The notes under the pieces were generated by a model that worked only from the letters and a program-made list of their open reading frames with translations, did no database searches and had not been told where the DNA came from. The position numbers were made by a program, and so were the translations under genes. This document shows, one piece after another, positions 44,147 to 54,686 of a DNA stretch of 64,000 bases. This DNA comes from Mesorhizobium sp. J8 (GTDB lineage: Bacteria; Pseudomonadota; Alphaproteobacteria; Rhizobiales; Rhizobiaceae). Each line of letters starts with the position of its first letter. The first letter of the stretch is position 1. Location: contig NZ_AP024109.1 of the NCBI RefSeq assembly GCF_016591715.1, positions 3,224,001 through 3,288,000 on the forward strand. The letters run 5' to 3'.

Positions 44147-44565
44147 GCGAGGTCACCTCCAGGCGCGTGGTGCTGCAGCCCTCGACCACCGAGGTCATCT
44201 TCGCCTGGTTCCAGCGCGTCATCGCCGGCTACTGCCTTCTGTTCGGCATCCTCTACTGGATCCGCCTGATCGGCATCTATCCTGGTGCGCTATGGCGCTT
44301 CGATCTGATGCCGGTGCACTGGCAGGTGGCGGCGGCGACGCTTGCCGTCTTCTTCCCCTTCGCCGCGGCGGGCCTCTGGATGCTGGCGTCCTGGGGGCCG
44401 GTGATCTGGTTCATCTGCGCGATGACCGAGACGGTGATGTATGCCGGCTTCCCGGATCTCTTCGGCCACCGCCTGCTGATCGTAGTCTCGCACGCCTGCG
44501 TGGCGCTGCTCTATATCGTCTTCCGCGTGGTCATCTGGCTGCAGAAGCGCCAGCTCCGGCAGTAA
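44143..44565 (+). CDS. DUF6163 family membrane protein (140 aa)
   Basis: Four hydrophobic helices are seen (about residues 24-45, 60-80, 85-105 and 112-132), beginning VIFAWFQRVIAGYCLLFGILYWIRLIG. This is the DUF6163 pattern, commonly found just upstream of ldtR in Brucella, Bartonella and Mesorhizobium. Function unknown, but its location suggests a cell-envelope role. Start is GTG 44143, overlapping the previous stop. Confidence 0.82.
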   Translation: MSEVTSRRVVLQPSTTEVIFAWFQRVIAGYCLLFGILYWIRLIGIYPGALWRFDLMPVHWQVAAATLAVFFPFAAAGLWMLASWGPVIWFICAMTETVMYAGFPDLFGHRLLIVVSHACVALLYIVFRVVIWLQKRQLRQ

Positions 44566-44613
44566 TGCATGTCGCCCGAAAGTGAGCAGCGGTTTCGGGA
44601 GAACGACATGCAT
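44565..44613. repeat. REP-like palindrome directly after DUF6163
   Basis: ATGCATGTCG..CGACATGCAT are perfect 10-bp terminal arms. Inside is CCCGAAA..TTTCGGG enclosing GTGAGCAGCGG. It shares the AAAGTG..GCGGTTT core with the palindromes at 14418, 60390 and 62060. The first arm begins on the last base of the stop codon. Confidence 0.8.
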
Positions 44614-44909
44614 CAAAAACAAAGCCTAAAGCGCGTCGCCTGGATCCGCTTCAGCGCGACGAACTTTAGATTGCCGGGCGGCTCGAGGGGCCTAGAATCG
44701 GGATTGGCGATTGCCCCAGAACCGTTGGCTAAATCTTTAGGTTAATTGTTCTTGCTCGGGTGACCGATCGTTAAGCGTCTTCCGAAACCTCTTACCGGTA
44801 AGCTCTTGTTAGCCCTGGCGTTTAAGTCGAATTTTATGAGTATTCGATAGTGTCGCGATCAAGGTGAAAAACAAAAAATCACCAAGGCGACAAACGAGAG
44901 GCAAAGACA
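44614..44909. other. Regulatory region upstream of ldtR
   Basis: The stretch has no supported gene. It contains a second imperfect inverted repeat (GCGCGTCGC..GCGCGACG, about 44631-44661), an AT-rich segment with TTAGGTTAATTG, and a 12-bp perfect palindrome CTTACCGGTAAG at 44791-44802 about 108 bp before the ldtR ATG. The palindrome is a candidate LdtR or other regulator site. The region preceding the start is A-rich (AAAAACAAAAAATC). Confidence 0.55.
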
Positions 44910-45425
44910 ATGATCAATTCGCGTCCGGCGGCGAAGACCGCAAACGTATCCGACGATCGCCGCGAGGCTATCCGTTCGCTGTACATGGAATCGCTGCAGC
45001 TGGTGGAGCGTCTGCACCGCCGTCTGCTTGACGTGATCAAGGACGAGTTCGACCGCAACGGCCGCTCCGACATCAACGCCATTCAGGCGCTGCTGCTCTT
45101 CAACATCGGCAACTCGGAGCTGACCGCCGGCGAACTGCGGTCGCGCGGCTACTATCTCGGCTCGAATGTCTCCTACAATTTGAAGAAGCTGGTCGACCTC
45201 GGCTTCATCAACCACCAGCGTTCGCGCATCGACCGCCGCTCGGTCCGCGTCTCGCTGACGCCGAAGGGCAACGAGGTGGCCGAGGTGGTCGCCGGTCTTT
45301 ACGAGCGCCATGTCGGCTCGATCGAGGCGGTCGGCGGCATCAACACCGACGAGTTCAAGCAGATGAACCGCGCGCTGCAGCGCCTCGACCGCTTCTGGAA
45401 CGACACGATCGCGTATCGGATGTAA
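44910..45425 (+). CDS. ldtR: MarR-family transcriptional regulator LdtR (171 aa)
   Basis: LdtR is the alphaproteobacterial MarR regulator that controls an L,D-transpeptidase gene and stress tolerance, characterised in Liberibacter and Sinorhizobium. The winged helix is recognisable: NAIQALLLFNIGNSELTAGELRSRGYYLGSNVSYNLKKLVDLGFI, then RSRIDRRSVRVSLTPKG as the wing. N- and C-terminal helices form the dimer interface. It is flanked by DUF6163 and the L,D-transpeptidase, the conserved neighbourhood. An intrinsic terminator follows. Confidence 0.92.
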   Translation: MINSRPAAKTANVSDDRREAIRSLYMESLQLVERLHRRLLDVIKDEFDRNGRSDINAIQALLLFNIGNSELTAGELRSRGYYLGSNVSYNLKKLVDLGFINHQRSRIDRRSVRVSLTPKGNEVAEVVAGLYERHVGSIEAVGGINTDEFKQMNRALQRLDRFWNDTIAYRM

Positions 45426-45482
45426 GATCTACGAATTGGGACGGAAAAGCCGCGCCGAAGAGCGCGGCGACTGGGAAAGAGT

Positions 45483-45517
45483 AAGGACTGGCGCGGAAGC
45501 GCCGGTCCTTATCTTTT
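45483..45517 (+). terminator. Rho-independent terminator of ldtR
   Basis: A 12-bp stem (45483-45494 with 45499-45510, one G-U pair) with a GGAA tetraloop is followed by ATCTTTTT. It lies 57 bp after the ldtR stop. Confidence 0.85.
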
Positions 45518-45518
45518 T

Positions 45519-45884
45519 CGCGAAGGCGGCACCTGCGGGAGTTTGACCGTCGCTTCGGGCGCGTAGGAGCCCGACGGGAAGGGCTAGACTTCGCATGGCC
45601 ACGCCGGCATCCGCCGATGCAAAAAAGCATCGCCCCCATTTCTTTCACGTTCCCGCCGCATGCAAATCGCGGGCCAAGGTCACGTTGCCGCCATAATCGC
45701 GGGCAATGCGAAATGTAGGTGATGCTGCGGGCCTATGCCCTGCGCTCCTTGGAACCTGCGTGGCGGCGCCGCGTTTCTGGCGGCCGGTGATGCGGGCGAT
45801 GGTTGGCGAATTGTTAAGTTTGCCGCCCCTAGAGTGCGGACAAGCCGCCCAGCAAGCGATTGAGCGAGAGCGATCAAACAAAGA
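45519..45884. other. Upstream region of the L,D-transpeptidase gene
   Basis: About 365 bp without a supported gene. It carries a direct repeat ATCGCGGGC (about 45667 and 45697) and an AT-rich stretch GAATTGTTAAGTTTG (about 45808) that may be part of a promoter. Short reading frames such as 45706-45897 have no recognisable protein features. Confidence 0.5.
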
Positions 45885-47147
45885 ATGTCTGCCATGAGAA
45901 CCAGCCGCCGTTTTTTCCTTACCGGAGCCTCCGCTCTCGCTGCAGCCATGGTCGCCGGCCATGCGAGCGCCCAGGACGTGATCGGGGATATCCTGAAATC
46001 CTCGACGCGCGGCAATTGGGACGACCAGTTCGACGCCCGCGGCAACGACACCAACAAGGTCGCCTCGACGCTGCCGATCTTCAGCCAGCAGACGGTGGCC
46101 TTCACCGAGCAGGCCGTTGCGCAGTACCAGAACATCGTTGCCCAAGGCGGCTGGGAACAGGTTCCGGCGACCAAGAAACTGCAGCTTGGAGATAACGATC
46201 CGGATGTCGTGCCGCTGCGCAAGCGTCTGATGGTTTCGGGCGACCTGCCGCAGAGCGCCGGCATCTCCACGGCCTTCGATTCCTATGTCGACGCGGCGGT
46301 CAAGCGCTTCCAGCTTCGCCACGGCCTGCCGGCCGATGGCGCCATGGGCAAGTACACCTATGCCGCGATGAACGTGTCGGCGCAGGTCCGGCTCGGCCAG
46401 TTGCAGACCAACCTGCAGCGCCTGAAGGAAAAGGCCGGCACGCTCGGCAACCGCTACGTTCTGGTCGACATTCCGGGCGCCCAGGTCGAAGCGGTCGAGA
46501 ACGACCGCGTCGTGCTGCGCCACACCGCGATCGTCGGCAAGATCGACCGCCAGACGCCGATCGTGAACTCGAAGATCAACGAGATCATCGTCAATCCGTA
46601 CTGGAACGCGCCGGTCTCGATCGTGCGCAAGGACATCATTCCGCTAATGCGGAAGGATCCGAACTATCTCAAGGACAGCCACATCCGCCTGTTCGCGCCG
46701 GACGGCAGCGAGGTCGATCCGATGACCATCGACTGGTCGACGGACGATGCCGCCAAATACCGTTTCCGCCAGGATCCGGGCAGCAACAACGCGATGGCCT
46801 CGGTCAAGATCAACTTCCCGAGCCCGGACGGCGTCTACATGCACGACACGCCGCAGCAGAGCCTGTTCGGCAAGCTGATGCGCTTCGATTCCTCCGGCTG
46901 CGTGCGCGTCCAGAACGTGCGCGACCTGGTCACCTGGATCCTGCGCGACACGCCCGGCTGGGACCGCCAGCATTTCGAAGCGGCGATCAAGACCGGCGAG
47001 AACACGCCGATCCAGGTCGTCAACCCGGTGCCGGTCCACTTCCTCTATCTCTCGGCCTGGTCGACCGCCCCGGGCGTCGTGCAGTTCCGCGACGACATCT
47101 ACGGCCTCGACGGCGCCAGCGAGCTGCAGATCAGCTCCGCGCTATAA
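45885..47147 (+). CDS. L,D-transpeptidase with a twin-arginine-type signal (420 aa)
   Basis: YcbB-like L,D-transpeptidases make 3-3 crosslinks in peptidoglycan or attach proteins to it. The N-terminus has RTSRRFFLTG followed by a hydrophobic segment and AHASAQ, a Tat-like export signal. A peptidoglycan-binding domain lies around residues 100-165 (GDNDPDVVPLRKRL, FQLRHGLPADGAMG). The YkuD domain holds His320 in VYMHDT and catalytic Cys339 in DSSGCVRVQ. It is downstream of its probable regulator ldtR. Two close ATGs (45885, 45894) are possible starts. Confidence 0.9.
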   Translation: MSAMRTSRRFFLTGASALAAAMVAGHASAQDVIGDILKSSTRGNWDDQFDARGNDTNKVASTLPIFSQQTVAFTEQAVAQYQNIVAQGGWEQVPATKKLQLGDNDPDVVPLRKRLMVSGDLPQSAGISTAFDSYVDAAVKRFQLRHGLPADGAMGKYTYAAMNVSAQVRLGQLQTNLQRLKEKAGTLGNRYVLVDIPGAQVEAVENDRVVLRHTAIVGKIDRQTPIVNSKINEIIVNPYWNAPVSIVRKDIIPLMRKDPNYLKDSHIRLFAPDGSEVDPMTIDWSTDDAAKYRFRQDPGSNNAMASVKINFPSPDGVYMHDTPQQSLFGKLMRFDSSGCVRVQNVRDLVTWILRDTPGWDRQHFEAAIKTGENTPIQVVNPVPVHFLYLSAWSTAPGVVQFRDDIYGLDGASELQISSAL

Positions 47148-47164
47148 TCGTCTGATCTTAAACC

Positions 47165-47194
47165 AAAAAGGCCGCTCTCGGAGCGGCCTTTTTT
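47165..47194 (+). terminator. Strong rho-independent terminator after the L,D-transpeptidase gene
   Basis: GGCCGCTC-TCG-GAGCGGCC (47170-47188) with a perfect 8-bp stem, flanked by A5 upstream and T6 downstream. It lies 17 bp after the stop codon. Confidence 0.95.
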
Positions 47195-47281
47195 GTTTCT
47201 GCGGGACAGCCTTGAAGAGCGTCGCGATCTTTCAGATCCGATAAGAACCGTAAGCCCGCCGCGATTATCTCAAAGAAGTTA

Positions 47282-47295
47282 GTAAACCACTTTAC
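47282..47295. promoter_or_regulatory. Candidate operator before the LacI-family regulator
   Basis: GTAAA-CCAC-TTTAC is a palindromic site 64 bp upstream of the regulator ATG. A second half-site, GCTTTAC, follows at 47302-47308. Autoregulation by the LacI protein is plausible. Confidence 0.5.
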
Positions 47296-47358
47296 GCAAC
47301 CGCTTTACTGGCCAAATGTTATAGGCTAGCGTTTGGTCCGTTGCTGACTGGGACGGAC

Positions 47359-48360
47359 ATGAGCACCATCAATGACGTGGCGATAATGGCGAGGGTCTCG
47401 ACCACCACCGTGTCGCGCTACCTCAACAATCGCATCGAGCTTCCGGCGGAGACGGCGGCCCGCATCGACGCGGCCATCGCGGCGCTCGACTATCGCCCGA
47501 ACATTCTCGCCAAGCGCCTGAGCCTTGGCCGCTCCGAGGCGATTGGCATGATGACGCCTGAGATCGCCAACCCGTTCTTTGCCGAACTGGCCGCCGCCGT
47601 CGAGGACGAGGCCGAGAAGCACGGCTATTCCGTGCTGATGAGCAGCACCGGCGGCAACCGCGAGCGCGAGCTCGCGAGTCTCAGGCGGCTGAAGGACGGT
47701 CACGTCGACGGGCTGATCATGATGACCAATCGGCCGGACGACGGCTCTTTGGCCGCGACCCTTCATCATTACGGCCATATCGTCCTGATCGACGAGGATA
47801 TTCCAGGCGTCAACGTCCCCAAGATCTTCGTGGAGAACCGCGAAGGCGCCCGTGCCGCGACGCGCCACCTCATTGAAGCCGGGCACCGGCGCATCGCCCA
47901 TATCGGCGGCCCGGCGAAGCTGTTCAGCGCCATCGAGCGACTGGCAGGCTACCGCGACGCCATGGCCGAGGCGAGGATAGACGTCGGCGACGGCGATATC
48001 CGCCAGGGCGAATATTCGCGCGACTTCGGCCGCGCCGCCATGCTGGACATTCTGGCTGGCGACAGGCCGCCGACGGCCGTGTTCGCCGGCAGCGATTTCA
48101 TTGCCATCGGCATCATGGAGGCGGTGCGCTCCAAAGGCCTCGGCGTGCCGCAGGACATTTCGCTGGTCGGCTTCGACGACATGCCGTTCGCCGACCTGCT
48201 CGCTCCGGGCCTCACCACCGTCCGCCAGCCTACCGCTGAACTGGGCCGCATCGGGTTCGGCACGCTCAAGGCGCTGATCGACAAGGCCTCGCCGCCTGAA
48301 CTCACCCGGCTCCCGGTCGCGCTGGTCAAGCGCAACTCGGTGGCGCCGCCACGCTCCTGA
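47359..48360 (+). CDS. LacI-family regulator of the nucleoside-type catabolic locus (333 aa)
   Basis: The HTH reads TINDVAIMARVSTTTVSRYLNNRIELPAET, the hinge is YRPNILAKRLSLGRS, and the effector domain follows (AIGMMTPEIANPFFAELAAAVE). The C-terminal block VGFDDMPFADLLAPGLTTVRQP is typical. It is located 29 bp before an ABC-importer operon in the same direction, so it likely senses the imported compound or its product. Purine-responsive LacI members (PurR-like) exist, which fits the operon content; the ligand is inference. Confidence 0.9.
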   Translation: MSTINDVAIMARVSTTTVSRYLNNRIELPAETAARIDAAIAALDYRPNILAKRLSLGRSEAIGMMTPEIANPFFAELAAAVEDEAEKHGYSVLMSSTGGNRERELASLRRLKDGHVDGLIMMTNRPDDGSLAATLHHYGHIVLIDEDIPGVNVPKIFVENREGARAATRHLIEAGHRRIAHIGGPAKLFSAIERLAGYRDAMAEARIDVGDGDIRQGEYSRDFGRAAMLDILAGDRPPTAVFAGSDFIAIGIMEAVRSKGLGVPQDISLVGFDDMPFADLLAPGLTTVRQPTAELGRIGFGTLKALIDKASPPELTRLPVALVKRNSVAPPRS

Positions 48361-48389
48361 GAAGGACAGTTCTCAACCAAGAAAGGGGA

Positions 48390-49403
48390 ATGAAACAAAT
48401 GACAAGATCGATCGTGAAATCAATGGCATACGCCGCGGCTCTCGGGCTTGGCCTGATGACCGGCCCGGCATTCACCGCCGACTTCAGTGCCGTCTATGTG
48501 ATGTCGGACAATCTCGGCGACATGGGCTTCAACGACAACGCCGCCACCGGCTTCGCCCGCGCCGAGAAGGAAGGCGTCAAGACGCGCCTGCTGCAGGCCT
48601 CGCCGACCGACCCGCAGCTCTGGCGCCAAAACCTCGAGGCGGTATCGAATTCGGGCGAATGGAGCGTCGTCTTCACCGGGCCGAACATGCATGACAACCT
48701 GGCTGACGTCGCGCCGCAGCATCCCGACCAGAAATACGTCTTCTTCGACGACGAGTTGAAGCAGCCCAACGTTCTTTCGGTGAAATACGCGCAGAACGAG
48801 GGCTCCTACCTTGCCGGCGCGCTGGCCGCGATCGCGGCGACCGACAAGAAGGATTTCCCGCTCACCTCCGGCGATCCGAAGATCGCGGTCGTCGCCGGCA
48901 TGGACCTGCCGGTCATCCAGGACTTCATCCTCGGCTTCAAGCAGGGCGCCAAGACCGTCGTGGCGGATATTGATGTGCAGGTGATCTTCATCGGCAACTT
49001 CAACGACGCGCAGAAGGCCTATGATCTCACCAAGACCGCCATCCAAAATGGCGCCAACGTCGTCTTCAACGTCGCCGGCCCCGCCGGCCTCGGCATCCTC
49101 AAGGGCGCGGCGGACTCCAAGAAATACGCCATCGGCGTCGATTCCGACCAGAGCGGTCTGCACCCGGACAATGTGATCGCCTCGATGATCAAGCAGATCG
49201 GCAACTCGATCTACGACTCGATCAAGCAGATCCGGGACGGCAAGGCCGAGTTCGGCAAGCTCAAGGTCTACGGCCTCGCCAATGAGGGTGTCGGCCTCGT
49301 CTACAACGACAAGCTGGTGCCCGCCGAGATCAAGGCCAAGGTTGACGCCGCCAAGGCCAAGGTGGTCAGCGGCGAGATCAAGGTCGACACTGCTTTCAAG
49401 TAA
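48390..49403 (+). CDS. BMP-family ABC transporter substrate-binding protein (337 aa)
   Basis: A periplasmic binding protein of the BmpA/PnrA group, whose characterised members bind purine nucleosides. A signal peptide covers residues 1-29 (MAYAAALGLGLMTGPAFTA). Family blocks are MSDNLGDMGFNDNAATGF, NEGSYLAGALAA and AGPAGLGILKGA. No lipobox Cys is present, so it is soluble in the periplasm. AAAGGGG stands before the ATG. It is the first structural gene after the LacI regulator; an intercistronic hairpin follows. Confidence 0.9.
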   Translation: MKQMTRSIVKSMAYAAALGLGLMTGPAFTADFSAVYVMSDNLGDMGFNDNAATGFARAEKEGVKTRLLQASPTDPQLWRQNLEAVSNSGEWSVVFTGPNMHDNLADVAPQHPDQKYVFFDDELKQPNVLSVKYAQNEGSYLAGALAAIAATDKKDFPLTSGDPKIAVVAGMDLPVIQDFILGFKQGAKTVVADIDVQVIFIGNFNDAQKAYDLTKTAIQNGANVVFNVAGPAGLGILKGAADSKKYAIGVDSDQSGLHPDNVIASMIKQIGNSIYDSIKQIRDGKAEFGKLKVYGLANEGVGLVYNDKLVPAEIKAKVDAAKAKVVSGEIKVDTAFK

Positions 49404-49421
49404 GCCTCCCAGGACCTTGAA

Positions 49422-49449
49422 ACGGGGCGCTGCGCAGGCGGCGTCCCGT
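49422..49449 (+). other. Intercistronic stem-loop after the binding-protein gene
   Basis: A 9-bp stem (ACGGGGCGC with GCGTCCCGT, one G-U pair) and a 10-nt loop without a T-tract. Such hairpins commonly stabilise the upstream part of ABC-operon mRNAs, which would raise binding-protein levels over the membrane components. Confidence 0.65.
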
Positions 49450-49485
49450 GTGCCGACCACGAAGCCTGCCCCGGAAGTCTAACCC

Positions 49486-51020
<1,535 letters not shown>

Positions 51021-51021
<1 letters not shown>

Positions 51022-52049
51022 TGGCTCCGGCGCTGTCCGATTTCCTGCGCGTCATTCGCGCGCCGCTCGCCGCGATCCTGCTCACGCTGGCGCTCGGCTT
51101 CCTGCTGGTCGCGTCGATCACGGATGAGCCGGTCCGCGCCTATCGCGACCTCTTGCTCGCCAATTTCGATTCGCTCGGCAACTTCGCCCTGTTCCTCAAC
51201 CGCGCCACGCCGCTGACCCTGATCGCGCTGGGCGTCGTCTTTTCGTTTCGCGCTGGCATCTTCAATGTCGGCGGCGAGGGCCAGCTCTACGCAGGCGCGG
51301 TCACCACCACGGTCGTCGCCATCGCCGGCGTCTCGCTGCCGGCCGTTGTGCTGATGCCAATCTCCATCATGGCCGGCGTGCTCGCGGGCGCTGCGGTCGG
51401 CTGGATCCCCGGCGTGCTCAAAGTGCGTCTCGCCGTCGACGAGGTGGTGACGACATTGATGCTCAACATCATCATTCTCCTGATCACCTCATGGCTCGCC
51501 AACCAGGTGATCCGCGACACCACGGCCTATGGCGCGGTGAGCTGGATGGTGCCGAGCTCGATCTGGCTGCCGCCCTTGCCCTTCGTTCCGCGCGCCACCA
51601 GCGGCTTCCTCGTTGCGGCTGTGCTTGCCGTCGTCTCCTGGATCGTTCTGTTCCGCACCCAATGGGGCGCCGAGGTTCGCGCGGCCGGCACCAATCTGCG
51701 CTTTGCCGAGGCCACGGGCGTGCCGGCGGCACGGCGGGTCATCTCGGCGATGGTCATTGCCGGCGGATTGGCCGGGCTGGCCGGAGCGCTTTACGTGCTC
51801 GGCGTCGGACACCGCTTCGAACAGAATTTCTCGCCGAGCTACGGGCTGGTCGGCCTGACCTGTGCCTTGCTTGCCCGCGTCCACCCGATCGGCTCGCTGG
51901 CGACCGCGCTCTTCTATGCCGCGATGCTGAACGGCGCCGCCTACATGCAGATTTCCACCGATGTGCCGCGCTCGCTGGTCAACCTTTTGACCGGCCTGCT
52001 CGTGCTGCTGATGACGGCGCGGCTTCATCGCGCCGTCCAGGCAGCGTGA
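51021..52049 (+). CDS. ABC transporter permease, nucleoside-type (342 aa)
   Basis: A permease of the BPD_transp_2 group with about nine helices. Conserved parts are GIFNVGGEGQLYAGA, VRLAVDEVVTTLMLN (coupling region), and AGGLAGLAGALYVLG. The GEGQ and EVVTTLMLN motifs are characteristic of nucleoside permeases such as YufP/NupP. The start is ATG 51021 or the GTG one codon earlier, overlapping the ATPase stop. It pairs with the next permease. Confidence 0.9.
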
Positions 52050-52059
52050 GGAGACGCGC

Positions 52060-52977
52060 ATGAACCTCACGTCGCTGCTCGCCGCGGTCCTTGAACAGTC
52101 AACCCCGATCCTTCTCGCCGCGCTGGCGGCGATGATCACGTTGCGGGCCAACATCCTCAATGTCGCGGTCGAGGGCATGATGCTGGCCGCCGCCTTTGCA
52201 GCCGTCGCCGTCGGCGATTGGAGCGGCAGCGCCTTGCCGGCCTTCCTGTCGGCGCTGGTGGTCGCGGTGGTGCTTTCGCAACTTCTTGCGCTGCTGACCT
52301 TGCGCTTCTTCGCCGACTTCATCGTGGCGGGCCTCGGCATCAATCTGCTCGCCGCCGGCGGCACGCTCTTCATCCTCGAGCGCTACTACAACAGCCCTGG
52401 CGGCCTGAGGCCGATTGCTTTTCCCGACATCTGGCACGTTCCTGCCGGATCGCTGTCCTGGTTGCCGGTGCTCGGCCCGGCCTTCGAAGGCCAAAGCATC
52501 ATCGTGCTGATCGCGCTTGTCGCCGTGCCGCTCACCTATGTCTTCCTCTACAAGACCCCGCTCGGCTCAAGCCTGCGGGCAGCGGGAGAGGATGAGCACG
52601 CCGCGCGCTCCGCCGGCATCCGCATCGCCGCGATGAAGGCTCTGTCATTGGCGATCAGCGGCCTGCTGGCCGGGCTTGCCGGCGCGCAACTCGCCATGGA
52701 CAAGCTGCATTTCTTCCTGCCGGACATGACCAGCGGCCGCGGCTTCATCGGGCTTGCCGCGACGCTGTTCGGCGGCGGCCAGCCCTGGATGACGGCGGCG
52801 GCATCCTTCCTGTTCGGCTTCTTCGGCGCGCTCGGCGACCGGCTGCAGGTATTCGCCATCCCCTCGCAGTTCGTGCTGATGCTGCCCTATCTTGCCGCCA
52901 TCATCGGCCTGACCTTCGCCCGCTGGCGCATCCTGGTGCGCAACCGGCCGGCCAGAATTCAGGATAATCCCCAATGA
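52060..52977 (+). CDS. ABC transporter permease, nucleoside-type (305 aa)
   Basis: The second permease of the importer, related to YufQ/NupQ. It has the motifs ITLRANILNVAVEGMMLAAAFA and FADFIVAGLGINLLAAGGT, followed by the EDEHAARSAGIRIAAMKALSLAISGLLAGLAGA coupling block. Start is ATG 52060 with GAGGAG upstream. It overlaps the nucleoside hydrolase by four bases (ATGA). Confidence 0.9.
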   Translation: MNLTSLLAAVLEQSTPILLAALAAMITLRANILNVAVEGMMLAAAFAAVAVGDWSGSALPAFLSALVVAVVLSQLLALLTLRFFADFIVAGLGINLLAAGGTLFILERYYNSPGGLRPIAFPDIWHVPAGSLSWLPVLGPAFEGQSIIVLIALVAVPLTYVFLYKTPLGSSLRAAGEDEHAARSAGIRIAAMKALSLAISGLLAGLAGAQLAMDKLHFFLPDMTSGRGFIGLAATLFGGGQPWMTAAASFLFGFFGALGDRLQVFAIPSQFVLMLPYLAAIIGLTFARWRILVRNRPARIQDNPQ

Positions 52978-53933
52978 GGAAGCCGATCATCCTCGACTGC
53001 GATCCGGGCAATGACGATGCTCTTGGCATCCTGGTCGCCGCGGGCCACGAGGCGCTCGACCTCAAGGCGGTGACGACGGGTGCCGGTCATCTCGCCGGCG
53101 ACCGCACGGCGCAGAACGGCGCGATCGCCGTTGCCGTTACCGAACGCAAGGATGTTCCGGTCTCGGCCGGCGCGATGGGGCCAGTAGTGCGGGAAAGGCT
53201 GATCGCCGGCATTCTCGACCAGACGAGCGCGCTCGATCCGGAGCGGCCGGATCTCGACGCCGTCCCGCTCGATCCGCGTCACTCCAGCGACCTCATCGCC
53301 GAGCTCGTCTTTTCGGGCGCCGCCAGCACTGTCGTCGCCACTGGTCCGCTGACCAATCTGGCGCTCGCGTTGCGGCGCAACCCCGGCCTGGCGGAGAGGA
53401 TCGAACGTATCGTCTCGCTCGGCGGGGCCTGGGGGCTGGGCAACAAGACCGCTGCGGCGGAGTGGAACGTCCTGTGCGATCCGGAGGCGGCAGCCATCGT
53501 GTTCGGAGCCGGCATTCCCTTGACGCTTGTCCCGATCGACGTGGGTCCACATGCGGTCATCACCGATCGATTGATCGCCGACGTCGAGACGGTCGGCGGC
53601 AGGGTCGGGCTCTTCGCCGCCGAGCTCCTGCGCTCGCTGAACAAAACATTTCGCCCGGGCGTGTTCGGGCCCGCCGCCATGCCGCTCAACGATCCCGTGG
53701 CATCGCTTGTCGCGGCCGAGCCTTTCCTGGCCAGGACGGTTCCGGCACGCATCGAGGTCGAGCTCGCCGGCAAGTTCACCTATGGCCGGACGGTTATCGA
53801 TTTTGCCGGCCGCTCCGGGCCGCCGAACGCCGAAATCGCCGTCGAGCTTGACGGGGAGGGCATCCACGCCGCCTTCATCGCCGCGCTGAAGCGGCTGGCC
53901 AGCCGATCTGACAGAACAGGAGAGGAAGTATGA
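52974..53933 (+). CDS. Nucleoside hydrolase (IUNH superfamily) with a His-to-Asn change (319 aa)
   Basis: IUNH enzymes split ribonucleosides into base and ribose using a Ca2+-held water. The N-terminal motif is intact: D8-C-D10-P-G-N-D14-D15. Asn165 in AEWNVLCDPEAA and Asp240 fit the remaining sugar/metal ligands. The position before that Asp, usually His that protonates the leaving base (HD), is Asn239 (PLNDPVAS). Loss of this His suggests altered leaving-group preference or a substrate other than a common purine nucleoside. Overlap on both sides (ATGA) ties it tightly to the importer. Confidence 0.88.
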   Translation: MRKPIILDCDPGNDDALGILVAAGHEALDLKAVTTGAGHLAGDRTAQNGAIAVAVTERKDVPVSAGAMGPVVRERLIAGILDQTSALDPERPDLDAVPLDPRHSSDLIAELVFSGAASTVVATGPLTNLALALRRNPGLAERIERIVSLGGAWGLGNKTAAAEWNVLCDPEAAAIVFGAGIPLTLVPIDVGPHAVITDRLIADVETVGGRVGLFAAELLRSLNKTFRPGVFGPAAMPLNDPVASLVAAEPFLARTVPARIEVELAGKFTYGRTVIDFAGRSGPPNAEIAVELDGEGIHAAFIAALKRLASRSDRTGEEV

Positions 53934-54685
53934 CAAGGAGCCATCGCGTCCTGATCGCGGGCGAATCCTGGACCGTTCATTCGATTCACCAGAAGGGGTT
54001 CGATTCCTTCACCACAACGGAATACGCTGAAGGCGTGCGCTGGCTGCGCGACGCGCTCGAAGGAGGCGGCTGGGACGTTGTCTACCAACCTGCCCACGTC
54101 GCCGCGCGCGCCTTCCCCTTCAGCGCGGACGAGCTGGCAAAATTCGATTGCGTCATGCTGAGCGACATCGGCGCCAACACCTTGTTGCTCCACCCCGACA
54201 CGTTCGTGCGCTCGAAAACGCTCCCCAATCGCCTCGAAGCGATACGCGACTATGTCCTCGGCGGAGGCGGACTGGTGATGGTCGGCGGCTACATGACCTT
54301 CCAGGGCATCGATGCCAAGGCGCGCTATCGCGACACCGAGGTCGCCGAAGTGCTGGGCGTGGAGATGGAAGCGGGCGATGACCGCGCCGAGCGGCCGCAA
54401 GGCGTGACACCACGTATCGCCGCGGCAAAACACCCGATCGTCGCCGGGTTGGAGGCGGAATGGCCGGCGCTGCTCGGCTACAATCGCTTTGCCGCCAGGC
54501 AAAAGGCGACGGTGGTCGCGACCATCGGCAACGATCCCCTGATCGTCGCGGCCGAATTCGGCAAGGGACGGTCGGTCGCTTTCGCGTCCGATTGCGGGCC
54601 GCATTGGGCGCCACCGGCCTTTGTCGACTGGCCGGGCTACACGACGCTCTGGCGGCAGATCGTCGGCTGGGCGGCGGGAGCCTGA
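53930..54685 (+). CDS. Glutamine-amidotransferase-like/ThuA-like protein (251 aa)
   Basis: The fold appears to be a class I glutamine amidotransferase-like Rossmann fold: HRVLIAGESWTVHSIHQKGF at the start, YDCVMLSDIGANT-type strand FDCVMLSDIGANTLLL, then LGGGGLVMVGGYMTFQGIDA and VAFASDCGPHWAP. No canonical nucleophile-elbow Cys (GxCxG) is seen in the region after GGYMTF, so a true glutaminase activity is doubtful. Similar proteins occur in sugar and purine catabolic clusters; exact reaction unknown. Coupled to the genes on both sides. Confidence 0.65.
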   Translation: MTRSHRVLIAGESWTVHSIHQKGFDSFTTTEYAEGVRWLRDALEGGGWDVVYQPAHVAARAFPFSADELAKFDCVMLSDIGANTLLLHPDTFVRSKTLPNRLEAIRDYVLGGGGLVMVGGYMTFQGIDAKARYRDTEVAEVLGVEMEAGDDRAERPQGVTPRIAAAKHPIVAGLEAEWPALLGYNRFAARQKATVVATIGNDPLIVAAEFGKGRSVAFASDCGPHWAPPAFVDWPGYTTLWRQIVGWAAGA

Positions 54686-54686
54686 C

